Positions 8,195-15,697 of a stretch of 38,277 nucleotides of DNA are shown one piece after another. Both the position numbers and the translations under genes were made by a program. The stretch's first letter is position 1. Every line of letters starts with the position of its first letter. The stretch covers positions 1 through 38,277 of the forward strand of contig JBKECS010000072.1 in the NCBI GenBank assembly GCA_047974805.1, in the 5' to 3' direction. The stretch is from JAJXUB01 sp047974805 (lineage in GTDB: Bacteria; Actinomycetota; Actinomycetes; Actinomycetales; Dermatophilaceae). The notes beneath the pieces were generated by a model, which was not told where the DNA came from, searched no databases, and saw only the letters and a program-made list of their open reading frames with translations.

Positions 8195-9710
8195 CTAGTG
8201 CACAACGCGGACACGGTGGATGGCGTTCAGGGCGGCCGCAAGGTCGTCGGGTAGCGGTTCCTTGGCGGTGATGGTGTGCTCGCCGATCTGGATCTCGATG
8301 GTCCGATAGCGGCGGGCGGTCCCCACGAATTTCTTGATGCTCCAGCAGGTTTGCTCCTCGACCCACTTGCTGACAGCCAGCGCCGCGAACACGACGGTCA
8401 GGTGCGCCTCGATGCTCTCGCGCTTGTGGTGATAGATCGGGCGGGCCTGAAGGTCATGCTTGGACATCCGGAAGGAACGCTCGATCTGGAAGAGCCGGTG
8501 GTAGGCGCCGATGACGAAGTCGGCGTCCGCGACGGCCGGGTCGAGGTTCGTCACGTACGCCTTGATCCCGGCCAGCGACCTCGCCTTGGCCTCGAGCGCC
8601 CGGTTGACGGACTTGCGGGCGCTGGTGAGGGTGACGAACCGGTTCCGCTTGACCGGCGTCTGGCCCTTGACGGCCTTCTCGGCCTTAGCCACCTGCTCGT
8701 CGATGCCCTTGAGCGTCTGCCGGGCCCGGTCGTGCTTGTACTGGTAGTAGAACGTGTGGTCGCGCGGCCATCGGTCGGGCCGGCCGGCCACGGCTGGGTG
8801 AACACGTGCCCGTCCGGGATCTCCTGCCCGGGATGCTCCTTGCGCCAGGCCGTAATGACGTACGGCTCCTTGGGGATCTTCGCGCCGATGATGAACGACA
8901 GGCCAGCGGCTTCGATGGCCTTCTTGTTGGCCTCGGACACCATCCCCGCGTCCGCGACGACGGTCACGTCCGGCAGTCCGTGCGCGGCCATAAACGACGC
9001 ATCGTCGGGATCATCGTCAGGGTCTCGGCCTTGTTGCCCTCGAACGCCTCGACCATCAGCGGGAAGCCCGAGTGGTCGGTCAGCAGCCCGATAGTGATCT
9101 GAGGCTCGAGGCGTCGCTCCTTGGAGAAGCCCGGCTCGCGGAACCCGTCCCCGGCGTCAGTCTCGAAGTAGAGCGTGCTCACGTCGTACAGGACCAGGCT
9201 GGCCGGTCCGAGCCCGGCCTGCCGCGCGCACGCCGCCGCCAGCCCCCTGCGGAAGTCCTCCAGCGCGAAGACCGGCAGGCGCCGGGTCACCGTCCGGTAC
9301 GCCGGCGCGGCCGTCCCGACCTCCTCCAGCACCCGGGCCGAGTCCAACTTCGAAGTGGGCTCGATGATCCGCGCCAGCACCAGGTCCCGGAACACCGGAT
9401 CGCCCGCGGCCGCCTCGAACCCGAGGACCCGGTACGCGTGCTCCAGCGCGTCCCACAGGTGCCCCATCCGCGACGACGTGATCGGCAACGGGCCGCCCTG
9501 GCGCGGTCCCACGCCGCTCAACCCGAGGTCGAGCTCACCCTGTCCCGCCGCGAGCTTCTGCCGCGCGGCTGCCTTCAACAGCTCCAGCTCGGCCTCGGTG
9601 TGCGCCGACCCGAGGTGCTCCATCTTCCGGGCGCCGCGCCGGTTCGAGTACACGACCTGCATCGCCGTCGCCCCCGACGACGTCTTCACGGTGCGCACGT
9701 ACGGAGCCAC
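8195..9710 (-). pseudogene. IS1634-family transposase, two frameshifts
   Basis: The gene reads in three minus-strand frames. The first (9710 to about 9000) has VRTVKTSSGATAMQ, the DVSTLYFETDAGDGFREPG active-site block (DDE first Asp) and MVEAFEGNKAET. The second (about 9000 to 8765) has TVVADAGMVSEANKKAIE with the second Asp. The third (about 8765 to 8195) has YYQYKHDRARQTL, FQIERSFRMSKHDLQARPIYH with the catalytic Glu, and IEAHLTVVFAALAV. Each junction is explained by loss of one base (near 9000 and near 8763). Restored length is about 505 residues, normal for the family. GTG 9710 is the best start by similarity; upstream starts in the same frame are possible. Sequencing error cannot be excluded. 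Confidence 0.85.
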
Positions 9711-9808
9711 GAGGACACGATCGGACCCCCGCCTAGTGCACAAATCCCGACCACCACGACCACAAACCTGCAGGCCAACACCTCGCCGAACCGAGCCGGC
9801 GCCGAAAG

Positions 9809-9822
9809 TGGCCTAAGTCAGG
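9809..9822 (-). repeat. IS terminal inverted repeat, right
   Basis: On the minus strand CCTGACTTAGGCCA, matching the left end at 12 of 14 positions. The 44-bp target duplication starts at the next base. Confidence 0.8.
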
Positions 9823-9866
9823 AAAGGTGGGCACGGGCAAACTCTACGCAGATGCGGATCATATGT
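9823..9866. repeat. 44-bp target-site duplication, right copy
   Basis: This copy starts at the base after the right inverted repeat and differs from 8135-8178 at three positions. It no longer has a coding role: it is the stranded half of the original mod promoter, now 1.6 kb from the operon and next to tpx. Confidence 0.88.
9847..9856. promoter_or_regulatory. Putative operator CGCAGATGCG, duplicated copy
   Basis: Second copy of the CGCA-N2-TGCG motif, inside the right target duplication. One of the three mismatches between the duplications falls in the 2-nt spacer, while both arms are intact. Confidence 0.45.
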
Positions 9867-9878
9867 CGGTGTTTTATA

Positions 9879-9888
9879 CGCAGGTGCG
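9879..9888. promoter_or_regulatory. Putative operator CGCAGGTGCG, distal copy
   Basis: A third copy, outside the duplication and 32 bp (about three helical turns) from 9847-9856. Before the insertion, the two would have flanked the TATGAT box of the mod operon on both sides. The site is now about 58 bp upstream of tpx. Confidence 0.45.
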
Positions 9889-9945
9889 AAGTCAATGCGT
9901 CATCGCTCGTGTCGTCTCGGCGCGCGGGGATGACAAGATGCGGCT

Positions 9946-10443
9946 ATGGCAGAGACAACATTGGGGGGCAACCCCGTGCACACCAGCGGCGAGCTTCCGG
10001 AGCAGGGCGCCCCGGCACCCGCATACGTTCTGACCGGGCGGGACCTCGGCGATATCACCCCTGCGACGAGCGCCGGCCGAAGCGTGGTGCTCAACGTCTT
10101 TCCCAGTATCGACACCGCGGTGTGCGCGACCAGTGTGCGCCGGTTCAACGAGCTGGCCGGCTCGCTGGAGAACACCACGGTGATCTGCGTGAGTATGGAC
10201 CTGCCGTTCGCGATGAACCGCTTCTGCGGGGCTGAGGGGATCGACAACGTCCTGACCGCCTCCGGCTTCCGGAGCACCTTCGGGCAGGACTACGGGGTCA
10301 CCATGGTCGACGGGCGGTTGCGGGGCTTGTATGCCCGCAGCGTGGTCGTCATCGATCCGTCCGGGGATGTTGCCCACACCGAGCTGGTCAGCGACATCGG
10401 CAAGGAACCTGATTACGACGCTGCGCTCGCAGCGCTCAACTAG
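9946..10443 (+). CDS. tpx: Thiol peroxidase Tpx
   Basis: This 165-residue atypical 2-Cys peroxiredoxin has its peroxidatic cysteine at Cys60 in SIDTAVCATSVRRFN and its resolving cysteine at Cys94 in NRFCGAEG, the same spacing as in characterised Tpx enzymes. It reduces hydrogen and alkyl hydroperoxides using thioredoxin in the cytoplasm. ATG 9946 gives the standard N-terminus. The upstream region is the remainder of a former divergent promoter shared with the mod operon, now disrupted by the IS. A strong palindrome follows the gene. Confidence 0.93.
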   Translation: MAETTLGGNPVHTSGELPEQGAPAPAYVLTGRDLGDITPATSAGRSVVLNVFPSIDTAVCATSVRRFNELAGSLENTTVICVSMDLPFAMNRFCGAEGIDNVLTASGFRSTFGQDYGVTMVDGRLRGLYARSVVVIDPSGDVAHTELVSDIGKEPDYDAALAALN

Positions 10444-10518
10444 CCTCGCTCGCCACCTCCACCACCAACCCTCCGGCGCCACCACCCGTCTCCGGATTTG
10501 CGCCTCAGGTGGGAAACC

Positions 10519-10555
10519 GGAGGTTGACAAGGGGAACTTTCCCTTGTCAACCTCC
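10519..10555. terminator. 15-bp perfect palindrome between convergent genes
   Basis: The arms 10519-10533 and 10541-10555 are perfectly complementary with a 7-nt loop. It lies between tpx and the convergent DinB-type gene, so it could act as a bidirectional terminator. There is no T-tract. The arm contains GTTGACA, as does the larger palindrome at 29582-29649. Confidence 0.6.
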
Positions 10556-10605
10556 AGGTTCCCTTGCGAAGGTGGCGCCTCCAGGTTCCCTTGCGAAGGT
10601 GGCGC
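10552..10605. repeat. 27-bp tandem repeat, two perfect copies
   Basis: 10552-10578 and 10579-10605 are identical. Each contains CCTTGCGAAGG, a 4-bp stem with a GCG loop. The first copy overlaps the last 4 bases of the preceding palindrome. Non-coding. Confidence 0.8.
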
Positions 10606-10642
10606 ATGCGGCCCTGGCTGGCCCCGCCCACGGCCCCAGCCA

Positions 10643-11311
10643 TCAGAACACCGGGAAGACGTCCGCGCGGAGGCGTTCACCCCGAGCGAGCGCCCACAGC
10701 ACCTCCCGTGACCCGTGCCGCGCTCGAGCGACCGCGACAAGGGTGCCGATCGCGCCCGAGACGAAGGCATCATCGAATGCCGGCGGGTCGACGCCCAGGC
10801 TGACCGCCAGGTCATCCGAGTGAATGACCAGCTCAACCGCCCGGGTGTCGAGGTAATCGGCCAAGGACATGGTCAGGCCCCCAAACACGACAAGGTGGTG
10901 GTCCTCGGCAGGCTGCGGCAGCGCCGCGATCTGCCTCGGAAGTTCGGCCAAGGCCTCATCGAACCGCGTCATCATCGCAGCGTGTCCATGGGCAGCATCA
11001 TGGCTGGAACGTTCGCGAACGTCGGCGTTCACCTGGTCCAGCCGGGCGGGATCGTCTGGCGTCAAGGCGGCCGTAAAGTACCCATCGGGCCTGACCAGCG
11101 GGCCGGCCGAGCCTCCGCCGGTGGATGCCGGTTCTGTCTGGTTGCGCAGATAGCCCAGCACCGTTGTGACGGCCCGGGCCGTATGCGTACCCAGCGCTCC
11201 CAGGGTCATCAAGGCCAACGCGCTAGGGTCCTCCCACCTGGTACGCAACGCGTCCGAGGCCAGCAAGGGTCGCACCAGGGTGGCCTGGGTATGGAAGGCG
11301 GCGGCTTTCAC
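10643..11311 (-). CDS. Mycothiol-type maleylpyruvate isomerase / DinB-fold protein
   Basis: This 222-residue protein resembles the maleylpyruvate isomerase N-terminal (mycothiol-dependent, DinB superfamily) family. It shows a helical-bundle start (LVRPLLASDALRTRWEDPSALALMTLGALGTH), a histidine in TLGALGTHTARAV, and DTRAVELVIHSDDLAVSLG near residue 170, the typical metal-site VHxWDL-like segment. Substrate unknown; members use mycothiol as cofactor or act in its conjugate chemistry. GTG 11311 overlaps the stop of the GatB/YqeY gene by 4 nt, so the pair is co-translated. Confidence 0.75.
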   Translation of the reverse strand: MKAAAFHTQATLVRPLLASDALRTRWEDPSALALMTLGALGTHTARAVTTVLGYLRNQTEPASTGGGSAGPLVRPDGYFTAALTPDDPARLDQVNADVRERSSHDAAHGHAAMMTRFDEALAELPRQIAALPQPAEDHHLVVFGGLTMSLADYLDTRAVELVIHSDDLAVSLGVDPPAFDDAFVSGAIGTLVAVARARHGSREVLWALARGERLRADVFPVF

Positions 11312-11664
11312 ACGTCCTCACGCTCCTGCGCCAGGTAGGCCTCGAGGGCATCGGCCTCTCGGAGCAGCGACGCGGACCGCTGCGGGTCCCGGTCCCGATA
11401 CAGGGTCGCCGAGGAACGCATCACGGTGACTTCGTCGGCGAGGATGGCCCGTTGCTCCGCCGGGCCGAGCACCCGTCGCGCCACGTCCGATGCGCCGACG
11501 CCCACGGCGGACTGCTCGATCGCCCCGTCACGCTCCCGGATCGGCACCGCTTCGGCGTTGGCCAGCGCCGCCAGCGCCACCCGTAGCGTCGCGATCCGGT
11601 CACGGTCGCGGCTGCGCAGGGCATCGCGAAGGTCGCTCTGGAGGTGATGAACCAAGGTGATCAT
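11308..11664 (-). CDS. GatB/YqeY domain protein
   Basis: This 118-residue protein matches the YqeY tail-domain family in short actinobacterial form: LVHHLQSDLRDALRSRDRDRIATLRVALAALANAEAV. The family fold resembles the tRNA-binding tail of the amidotransferase subunit GatB, but stand-alone members have no proven role. ATG at 11664 (MITLVHHL) is chosen over an upstream in-frame ATG at 11706. Overlaps the downstream DinB-type gene by 4 nt. Divergent from metA with about 130 bp between starts. Confidence 0.78.
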   Translation of the reverse strand: MITLVHHLQSDLRDALRSRDRDRIATLRVALAALANAEAVPIRERDGAIEQSAVGVGASDVARRVLGPAEQRAILADEVTVMRSSATLYRDRDPQRSASLLREADALEAYLAQEREDV

Positions 11665-11795
11665 TCCCCCTACTCTGCCGGGGCCTGCCGCCGGGAACCA
11701 GCCCATTTCCGTCTCGATCGGCAGCGGTGGCGTAGGTCATCGGCGCACCTGGGGTGAGAATAGAGGCCCACCATCTCTGCATTGGAGCTCGATCC

Positions 11796-12779
11796 ATGCC
11801 CGTCAACGTTCCGCTCGCTCTGCCGGCCCGGCGCACCCTTGAGTCCGAGAATGTCTTTGTCATCTCGGACATGCGGGCCGCGCACCAGGACATTCGGCCG
11901 CTGCGGATCGTCATCGTCAACCTCATGCCGACGAAGATCGCCACCGAGACGCAGTTGTTGCGCCTGCTGGGCAATACCCCCTTGCAGGTCCAGATCACCC
12001 TCGTCCACATGGCTTCCCACGAGTCCCGCAACACCTCCGGGGAGCACCTCGACGCCTTCTACGCGACCTTTGAGCAAATTAAGGATGAGAAGTTCGACGG
12101 GTTGGTGATCACCGGTGCGCCGATAGAGCTCCTGCCCTTCGAAGAGGTCGACTACTGGGACGAGCTGTGCCAAGTGATGGACTGGGCCGACGACCACGTG
12201 TTTTCCACTATGCATGTGTGCTGGGGTGCCCAGGCTGGGATGTACCGGCGTCATGGCATTCCCAAATACCCGCTCGATCACAAGATGTTCGGGGTCTTTG
12301 AGCACGACGTGCTGGACCCGCAGTCACCCCTGCTGCGCGGCTTCGATGAGGTGTTCCCGGCGCCCCACTCCCGGCATACCGAAACCCGCGCGGAAGACGT
12401 CGAGGCGGCCGAGGGAATCGAGCTGTTGGCGACCTCTCCACAAGCCGGGGTCTACCTGGCGGCGAGCACCGACGGACGGCAGGTCTACGTCACCGGGCAC
12501 CCGGAGTATGAACGCTTCACCTTGGCCAGGGAATACCAGCGGGACGTGGCCAACGATCAACCGATCGATGTGCCGAGCAACTACTACCCCAAGGACGACC
12601 CGGGTCAGGAGCCGCGGGTCACCTGGCGCTCACACGGCTACCTGCTGTATGCCAATTGGCTGAACTACTGCGTCTATCAACGCACCCCGTTCGACCTCGC
12701 CCAGATCCCCGCCGAGGACCGCGAGGGTGAGGAGTCATCGTCAAGACCGGGTCAGCAGGGTAAGCACCTCAGCATGTGA
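11796..12779 (+). CDS. metA: Homoserine O-acetyltransferase MetA
   Basis: This 327-residue enzyme makes O-acylhomoserine, the committed step to methionine. The catalytic triad is intact in standard numbering: Cys142 in HVCWGAQAG, His235 and Glu237 in GHPEYE. Residue 111 is Glu (GAPIELLPFEEVDYW); in MetA enzymes Glu111 goes with acetyl-CoA and Gly111 with succinyl-CoA, so acetyl-CoA is predicted. An RBS (GGAG, 8 nt) supports ATG 11796 over the longer frame. The last 39 bp overlap the tail of the convergent rlmC gene. No SAM or T-box riboswitch is visible upstream. Confidence 0.93.
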   Translation: MPVNVPLALPARRTLESENVFVISDMRAAHQDIRPLRIVIVNLMPTKIATETQLLRLLGNTPLQVQITLVHMASHESRNTSGEHLDAFYATFEQIKDEKFDGLVITGAPIELLPFEEVDYWDELCQVMDWADDHVFSTMHVCWGAQAGMYRRHGIPKYPLDHKMFGVFEHDVLDPQSPLLRGFDEVFPAPHSRHTETRAEDVEAAEGIELLATSPQAGVYLAASTDGRQVYVTGHPEYERFTLAREYQRDVANDQPIDVPSNYYPKDDPGQEPRVTWRSHGYLLYANWLNYCVYQRTPFDLAQIPAEDREGEESSSRPGQQGKHLSM

Positions 12780-13868
12780 CGTTTGCGGAAACATGGCGAA
12801 GGGCTGGGCCCGGGTGACCTCGAAGGACGGCATCCTCGCCACGTCCTGAGCGAGGCTGTCGACCTGACAGCTGGAATACAGCACCCAACGCGCACCGGAG
12901 TGCTCCAGCCGTTCGGCCAAGGCTGCGCCGATACCGCGGCGCGGCGGGTTGACCACCACCAGGTCGGGGACGTCGTGTTCGCGCGCGTATGCCGTGGCGT
13001 CGCCGGTGACGAACTGTCCAGTCTCGGCACAGTTCAAGCCCTGCTCGGCGGCGCTGCGTTGGGCACTGACAGTCGCCTCGGGCGAGACCTCGATGCTCGT
13101 GGTGTTCACCTGGTTCAAGGAGAGCGCGAAGCCACCCACCCCGCCGTAGAGGTCCCACGTCGCGGCCGGCCGAAGCGGGGCGGCCCACCGTGCGGCGGTG
13201 TCGTACAAGGCCCTGGCGATGCGGGTGTTGGTCTGAAAGAAGCTCTTTGGCCGCAAATGGAGCGTGGTTGTACCCAGCCGCATGGGCAGAGTGTCGCTCC
13301 CGGTGAGGATAACTTCCTCATCGCCCTCCACGACGGCCTTGTGCTCGGGCAGGAGGCTCGCGCTGACTACAGCTGTGCCGGGAAGGGCCCGGCGCAAGAC
13401 CGGCATTGTTCGTCGCAGCAGTCCCAGCTGGCCTTCCGAGCGAAGGACGAACCGGATCATGAGCTCGTGGTCGGGGGAGTGGGTCACCAGGAGATGCTTG
13501 AGTTCGCCGGTGCGTCGCGGCACATTGTAGGGCGTGAATCCTGCGGTGGTGACAACGTCGGCGAGGACGGGAAGGGCGTCCGCCAATCCCGGCTCGTAGA
13601 GGCCGCAATGGCGCAGGTCGATGCCTTCCCCATGGGGATCGAGGATGCCGAAGGTGGGGGAGTGTTTGACGCCGGCGACAGCGAGTTTGGCCTTGTTCCG
13701 AAACCCCGATTCCGGTCCGGACACGACCGGTTCGAGGACGTCGGCGGGCAGATGGTCACCGAGGGCGGCCTGAACGCGGGTGGTGAGTTGAGTCAGCTGA
13801 TCGGCATACGGGGTTCCCATGAACTGACAGGACCGGCAGCTGGAGGCATCGAAGTAGTCACACTGCAT
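12741..13868 (-). CDS. rlmC: 23S rRNA (uracil-C5)-methyltransferase RlmC-type
   Basis: This 375-residue SAM-dependent RNA methyltransferase belongs to the RumB/RlmC branch. The N-terminus MQCDYFDASSCRSCQ supplies Cys3, Cys11 and Cys14 for an Fe-S cluster, with the fourth probably in LRHCGLY. The later motifs are FFQTNT, DLYGGVGGFAL (SAM), VVNPPRRGIG and the catalytic cysteine in YSSCQVDS. E. coli RlmC methylates U747 of 23S rRNA. No TRAM domain is present, as expected for RlmC. ATG 13868. It overlaps metA tail to tail. Confidence 0.88.
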   Translation of the reverse strand: MQCDYFDASSCRSCQFMGTPYADQLTQLTTRVQAALGDHLPADVLEPVVSGPESGFRNKAKLAVAGVKHSPTFGILDPHGEGIDLRHCGLYEPGLADALPVLADVVTTAGFTPYNVPRRTGELKHLLVTHSPDHELMIRFVLRSEGQLGLLRRTMPVLRRALPGTAVVSASLLPEHKAVVEGDEEVILTGSDTLPMRLGTTTLHLRPKSFFQTNTRIARALYDTAARWAAPLRPAATWDLYGGVGGFALSLNQVNTTSIEVSPEATVSAQRSAAEQGLNCAETGQFVTGDATAYAREHDVPDLVVVNPPRRGIGAALAERLEHSGARWVLYSSCQVDSLAQDVARMPSFEVTRAQPFAMFPQTSHAEVLTLLTRS

Positions 13869-13893
13869 GTCTGCGGCCGTCCACGGCGCCCCA

Positions 13894-13935
13894 GCATACG
13901 AGGTGTTGCCGCCGCTCCTTCTCCACCTCGTATGC
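13894..13935. terminator. 12-bp inverted repeat between lipoprotein gene and rlmC
   Basis: The arms GCATACGAGGTG (13894-13905) and CACCTCGTATGC (13924-13935) are perfectly complementary with an 18-nt loop. It lies just after the stop of the DUF2202-like gene and 26 bp before the rlmC start, so it may terminate the former or serve as an operator for the latter. Confidence 0.5.
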
Positions 13936-13947
13936 GGACAGGTCGCC

Positions 13948-14610
13948 CTACTCCATCATTCCTGATCCCATGCCGACTCCGGTCGGTAGCGTGCCGCCAT
14001 TCGCGGCCGCGGAGCGGAAGGCGGGCAGGTGTTGTTCCTGCGAGGCGCGACGCAGATTGGTGAACACCCGGGTTGCCATGGCGTCACCGTCGACTTTGCC
14101 CAGCAGGCTGTCGTACATGGCAACGTTGGCGACCTCTCCGTCGGCCCAGGCGGTCGCGGCAGCACCAAGGCTGTCCGGCGCGGGAATCCGTCCCAGCCAC
14201 GGGTTGTCCGGCACCGTGACACCGAGACGTTCGAGCTGACGAGTCAGCGCGTCGGCGTGGCGCTGTTCGGCGGTGAGAATGCTCGCGTACGGCTGCACGT
14301 CTTGGCCGTAGCGGTTCAAAACTGCCGTGTATGCCGCCGCCGCAGCGTATTCGCCTTCGGGTCCCATCAGTGCCTCCCAGAGGGCAGCGCCCGTCTCGGA
14401 GGTGGGCATTCCTGATCGCCAATCGACGGTTTGCGCCGACGAGGTCGTTGCCGCTGAGGACGGGGCCGTCGTCGGCACCGTGCCCGTTGCTGTTGCGTTG
14501 GAGGCCGCGGGGGAGTCGGCCGTTGTGGATTGACCCTGCGTGCTGCAGGCCGCTATGGCCAGCAACGGGGCGATGATGAAGGATTGCAGGATCTTGCGCG
14601 TAGTGACCAT
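13948..14610 (-). CDS. DUF2202-like ferritin-fold lipoprotein
   Basis: This 220-residue lipoprotein has lipobox IAAC (Cys22), then a Ser/Thr/Ala-rich linker to about residue 70. A four-helix ferritin-like domain follows, with Glu/His pairs in GEYAAAAAYTAVL, LTAEQRHADAL and QEQHLPAF. It resembles the DUF2202 family, whose function is unknown but whose residues suggest metal binding. The C-terminus is Gly/Met rich (GVGMGSGMME). ATG 14610 fits the signal peptide; the frame extends upstream without a signal. A CsoR-like palindrome lies 10 bp upstream of the start, hinting at copper control. Confidence 0.75.
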   Translation of the reverse strand: MVTTRKILQSFIIAPLLAIAACSTQGQSTTADSPAASNATATGTVPTTAPSSAATTSSAQTVDWRSGMPTSETGAALWEALMGPEGEYAAAAAYTAVLNRYGQDVQPYASILTAEQRHADALTRQLERLGVTVPDNPWLGRIPAPDSLGAAATAWADGEVANVAMYDSLLGKVDGDAMATRVFTNLRRASQEQHLPAFRSAAANGGTLPTGVGMGSGMME

Positions 14611-14619
14611 GAGTCCATT

Positions 14620-14637
14620 GATACCGCGGGGGGTATC
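14620..14637. promoter_or_regulatory. CsoR/RcnR-type operator candidate
   Basis: The palindrome GATACC-N6-GGTATC has a G/C-only spacer (C-tract on the lipoprotein coding strand), the layout of CsoR-family (DUF156) operators. It sits 10 bp upstream of the ATG of the DUF2202-like lipoprotein, in the right place for repression. Confidence 0.5.
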
Positions 14638-14817
14638 TACTTTGCTGTCGTGATCCTGTGGACACGCTATGAACGGCTGAACTGGACGCCAGATCCGACA
14701 CGGCATCATCCTGTGAATGCTCATGGGCCGGACGCAAGCACGGCAGTAGCCAACATCGCCGCGTTGTCGCCAGGGGGGCGGCGCCAGCGAGCTCTCCGCA
14801 TGGGCCACCTCAAGAGA

Positions 14818-14845
14818 AGATGACATCAGACATATTTTCCGTACT
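14818..14845 (+). other. Degenerate dif-like sequence (weak)
   Basis: Aligned to the dif-like site at 15698-15725, the XerD-type arm matches at 9 of 11 bases (AGATGACATCA) and the XerC-type arm at 6 of 11. Same orientation. It could be the far boundary of a Xer-mobilised cassette, or chance in an AT-richer stretch. Confidence 0.2.
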
Positions 14846-14900
14846 CTATTGCGTACCGATAGATGTACAGCTTTCCGCACATCGGTGGTGGGGTGACTGC

Positions 14901-15195
14901 ATGTCGATCTCTCCGCTCACCGAGGTGCTGCCCAGCGGCGATGCCCGCACCGCACTGCCCGGCGCCCTGCGTCGCTTCCGATCCGAGGGCCTGGCGGCCG
15001 AGCCGCTTGTGTTCGGAGCCCACCGCCGACCCGAGGCGGTTGTGATCCCGTTCGAACTCTACGCGCAGCTGCTCCCGGTGATCGAGGATCTGGAGATCGC
15101 GCAGCTGGTGCGCGAACGTGAGGCCGCCGGCGAGTCCGTGCCCCCTGGCCGATGTCGCGGCGGCCGTGGGACTTGACCCGGCCGACTACCGCTAG
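14901..15195 (+). pseudogene. Type II antitoxin (Phd/YefM-like), frameshifted near the end
   Basis: The reading frame starts MSISPLTEVLPSGDARTALPGALRRF and includes ELYAQLLPVIEDLEIAQLVRERE, the pattern of a small Phd/YefM-type antitoxin with an N-terminal DNA-binding domain. As read, it runs to a stop at 15176 with the tail PPGRCRGGRGT. Removing one C from the C5 run at 15141-15145 restores PLADVAAAVGLDPADYR, ending in a TAG at 15193-15195 that overlaps the toxin GTG by one base. That normal coupling strongly suggests the frameshift is a recent mutation or a read error. The altered tail would remove the toxin-binding end. Confidence 0.75.
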
Positions 15196-15563
15196 TGCCG
15201 CACCACAGCCGCCGGCGACCATCCACGCTGGCGCTGCGGGCGCTACCGGCGTTCCAAGTGGACATCAACGCCCTGCCCGACCTAGCCACCCGCAAGAGGG
15301 CCCTGGACATGCTCGTGCTCGTGCGCGACGGCAAGACCCGCGGACAACCACTTGACGCACGCGTGAGCACGGACGACCTCAGCGACTGCTACAAGCTCTA
15401 TTTTGACCCCGACCGCTCCGGCAAACCCCGATTCCGACTCGTCTACCGCTACACCTCCACCGAGATCGCCGCGGTCGCCCTCGAAGCCGTAGCGGTCGGC
15501 CGCCGCGCCCAGCTCGACGCCTACCGTCGCGCGTTGGCCAACCTCGGCCGCCAACGACCATGA
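15195..15563 (+). CDS. Type II toxin, RelE/ParE family
   Basis: This 122-residue protein contains DCYKLYFDPDRSGKPRFRLVYRY and VAVGRRAQLDAYRRALANL, the core beta-sheet and C-terminal helix of a RelE/ParE-like toxin. Arg-rich strands fit an mRNA interferase, but gyrase poisoning (ParE) cannot be excluded. GTG 15195 overlaps the restored antitoxin stop by one base. The toxin frame is intact, although its antitoxin is frameshifted. A toxin that stayed active would be harmful, so either the antitoxin is functional in vivo or the toxin is attenuated. Confidence 0.75.
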   Translation: MPHHSRRRPSTLALRALPAFQVDINALPDLATRKRALDMLVLVRDGKTRGQPLDARVSTDDLSDCYKLYFDPDRSGKPRFRLVYRYTSTEIAAVALEAVAVGRRAQLDAYRRALANLGRQRP

Positions 15564-15697
15564 GAACCACCGTCCACGGACTTCCCCGCTGTTGCACCGG
15601 CGACCAACCCCCAGGTCAAGGCTTGATTGTGACCCATTAGCCGGGGGAGTGATCGGAGACAACCGGAATGATTCATCTGAGGCAATACGCGGATAAG

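Larger units (their letters stand above)
8179..9822 (-). mobile_element. IS1634-family insertion sequence
   Basis: This 1644-bp element is bounded by imperfect terminal inverted repeats: CCTGAGTTCGGCCA at 8179-8192 and the complement of CCTGACTTAGGCCA at 9809-9822 (12 of 14 match). It encodes one transposase on the minus strand that fills most of the element. It is flanked by a 44-bp direct duplication. The element lies in the intergenic space between the mod regulator and tpx. The transposase carries two frameshifts, so this copy is probably not autonomously mobile. Confidence 0.88.

Noticed and set aside
12783..14063. A 426-codon plus-strand open frame opposite rlmC
   Set aside because: Antisense to rlmC, which has intact Cys and SAM motifs.
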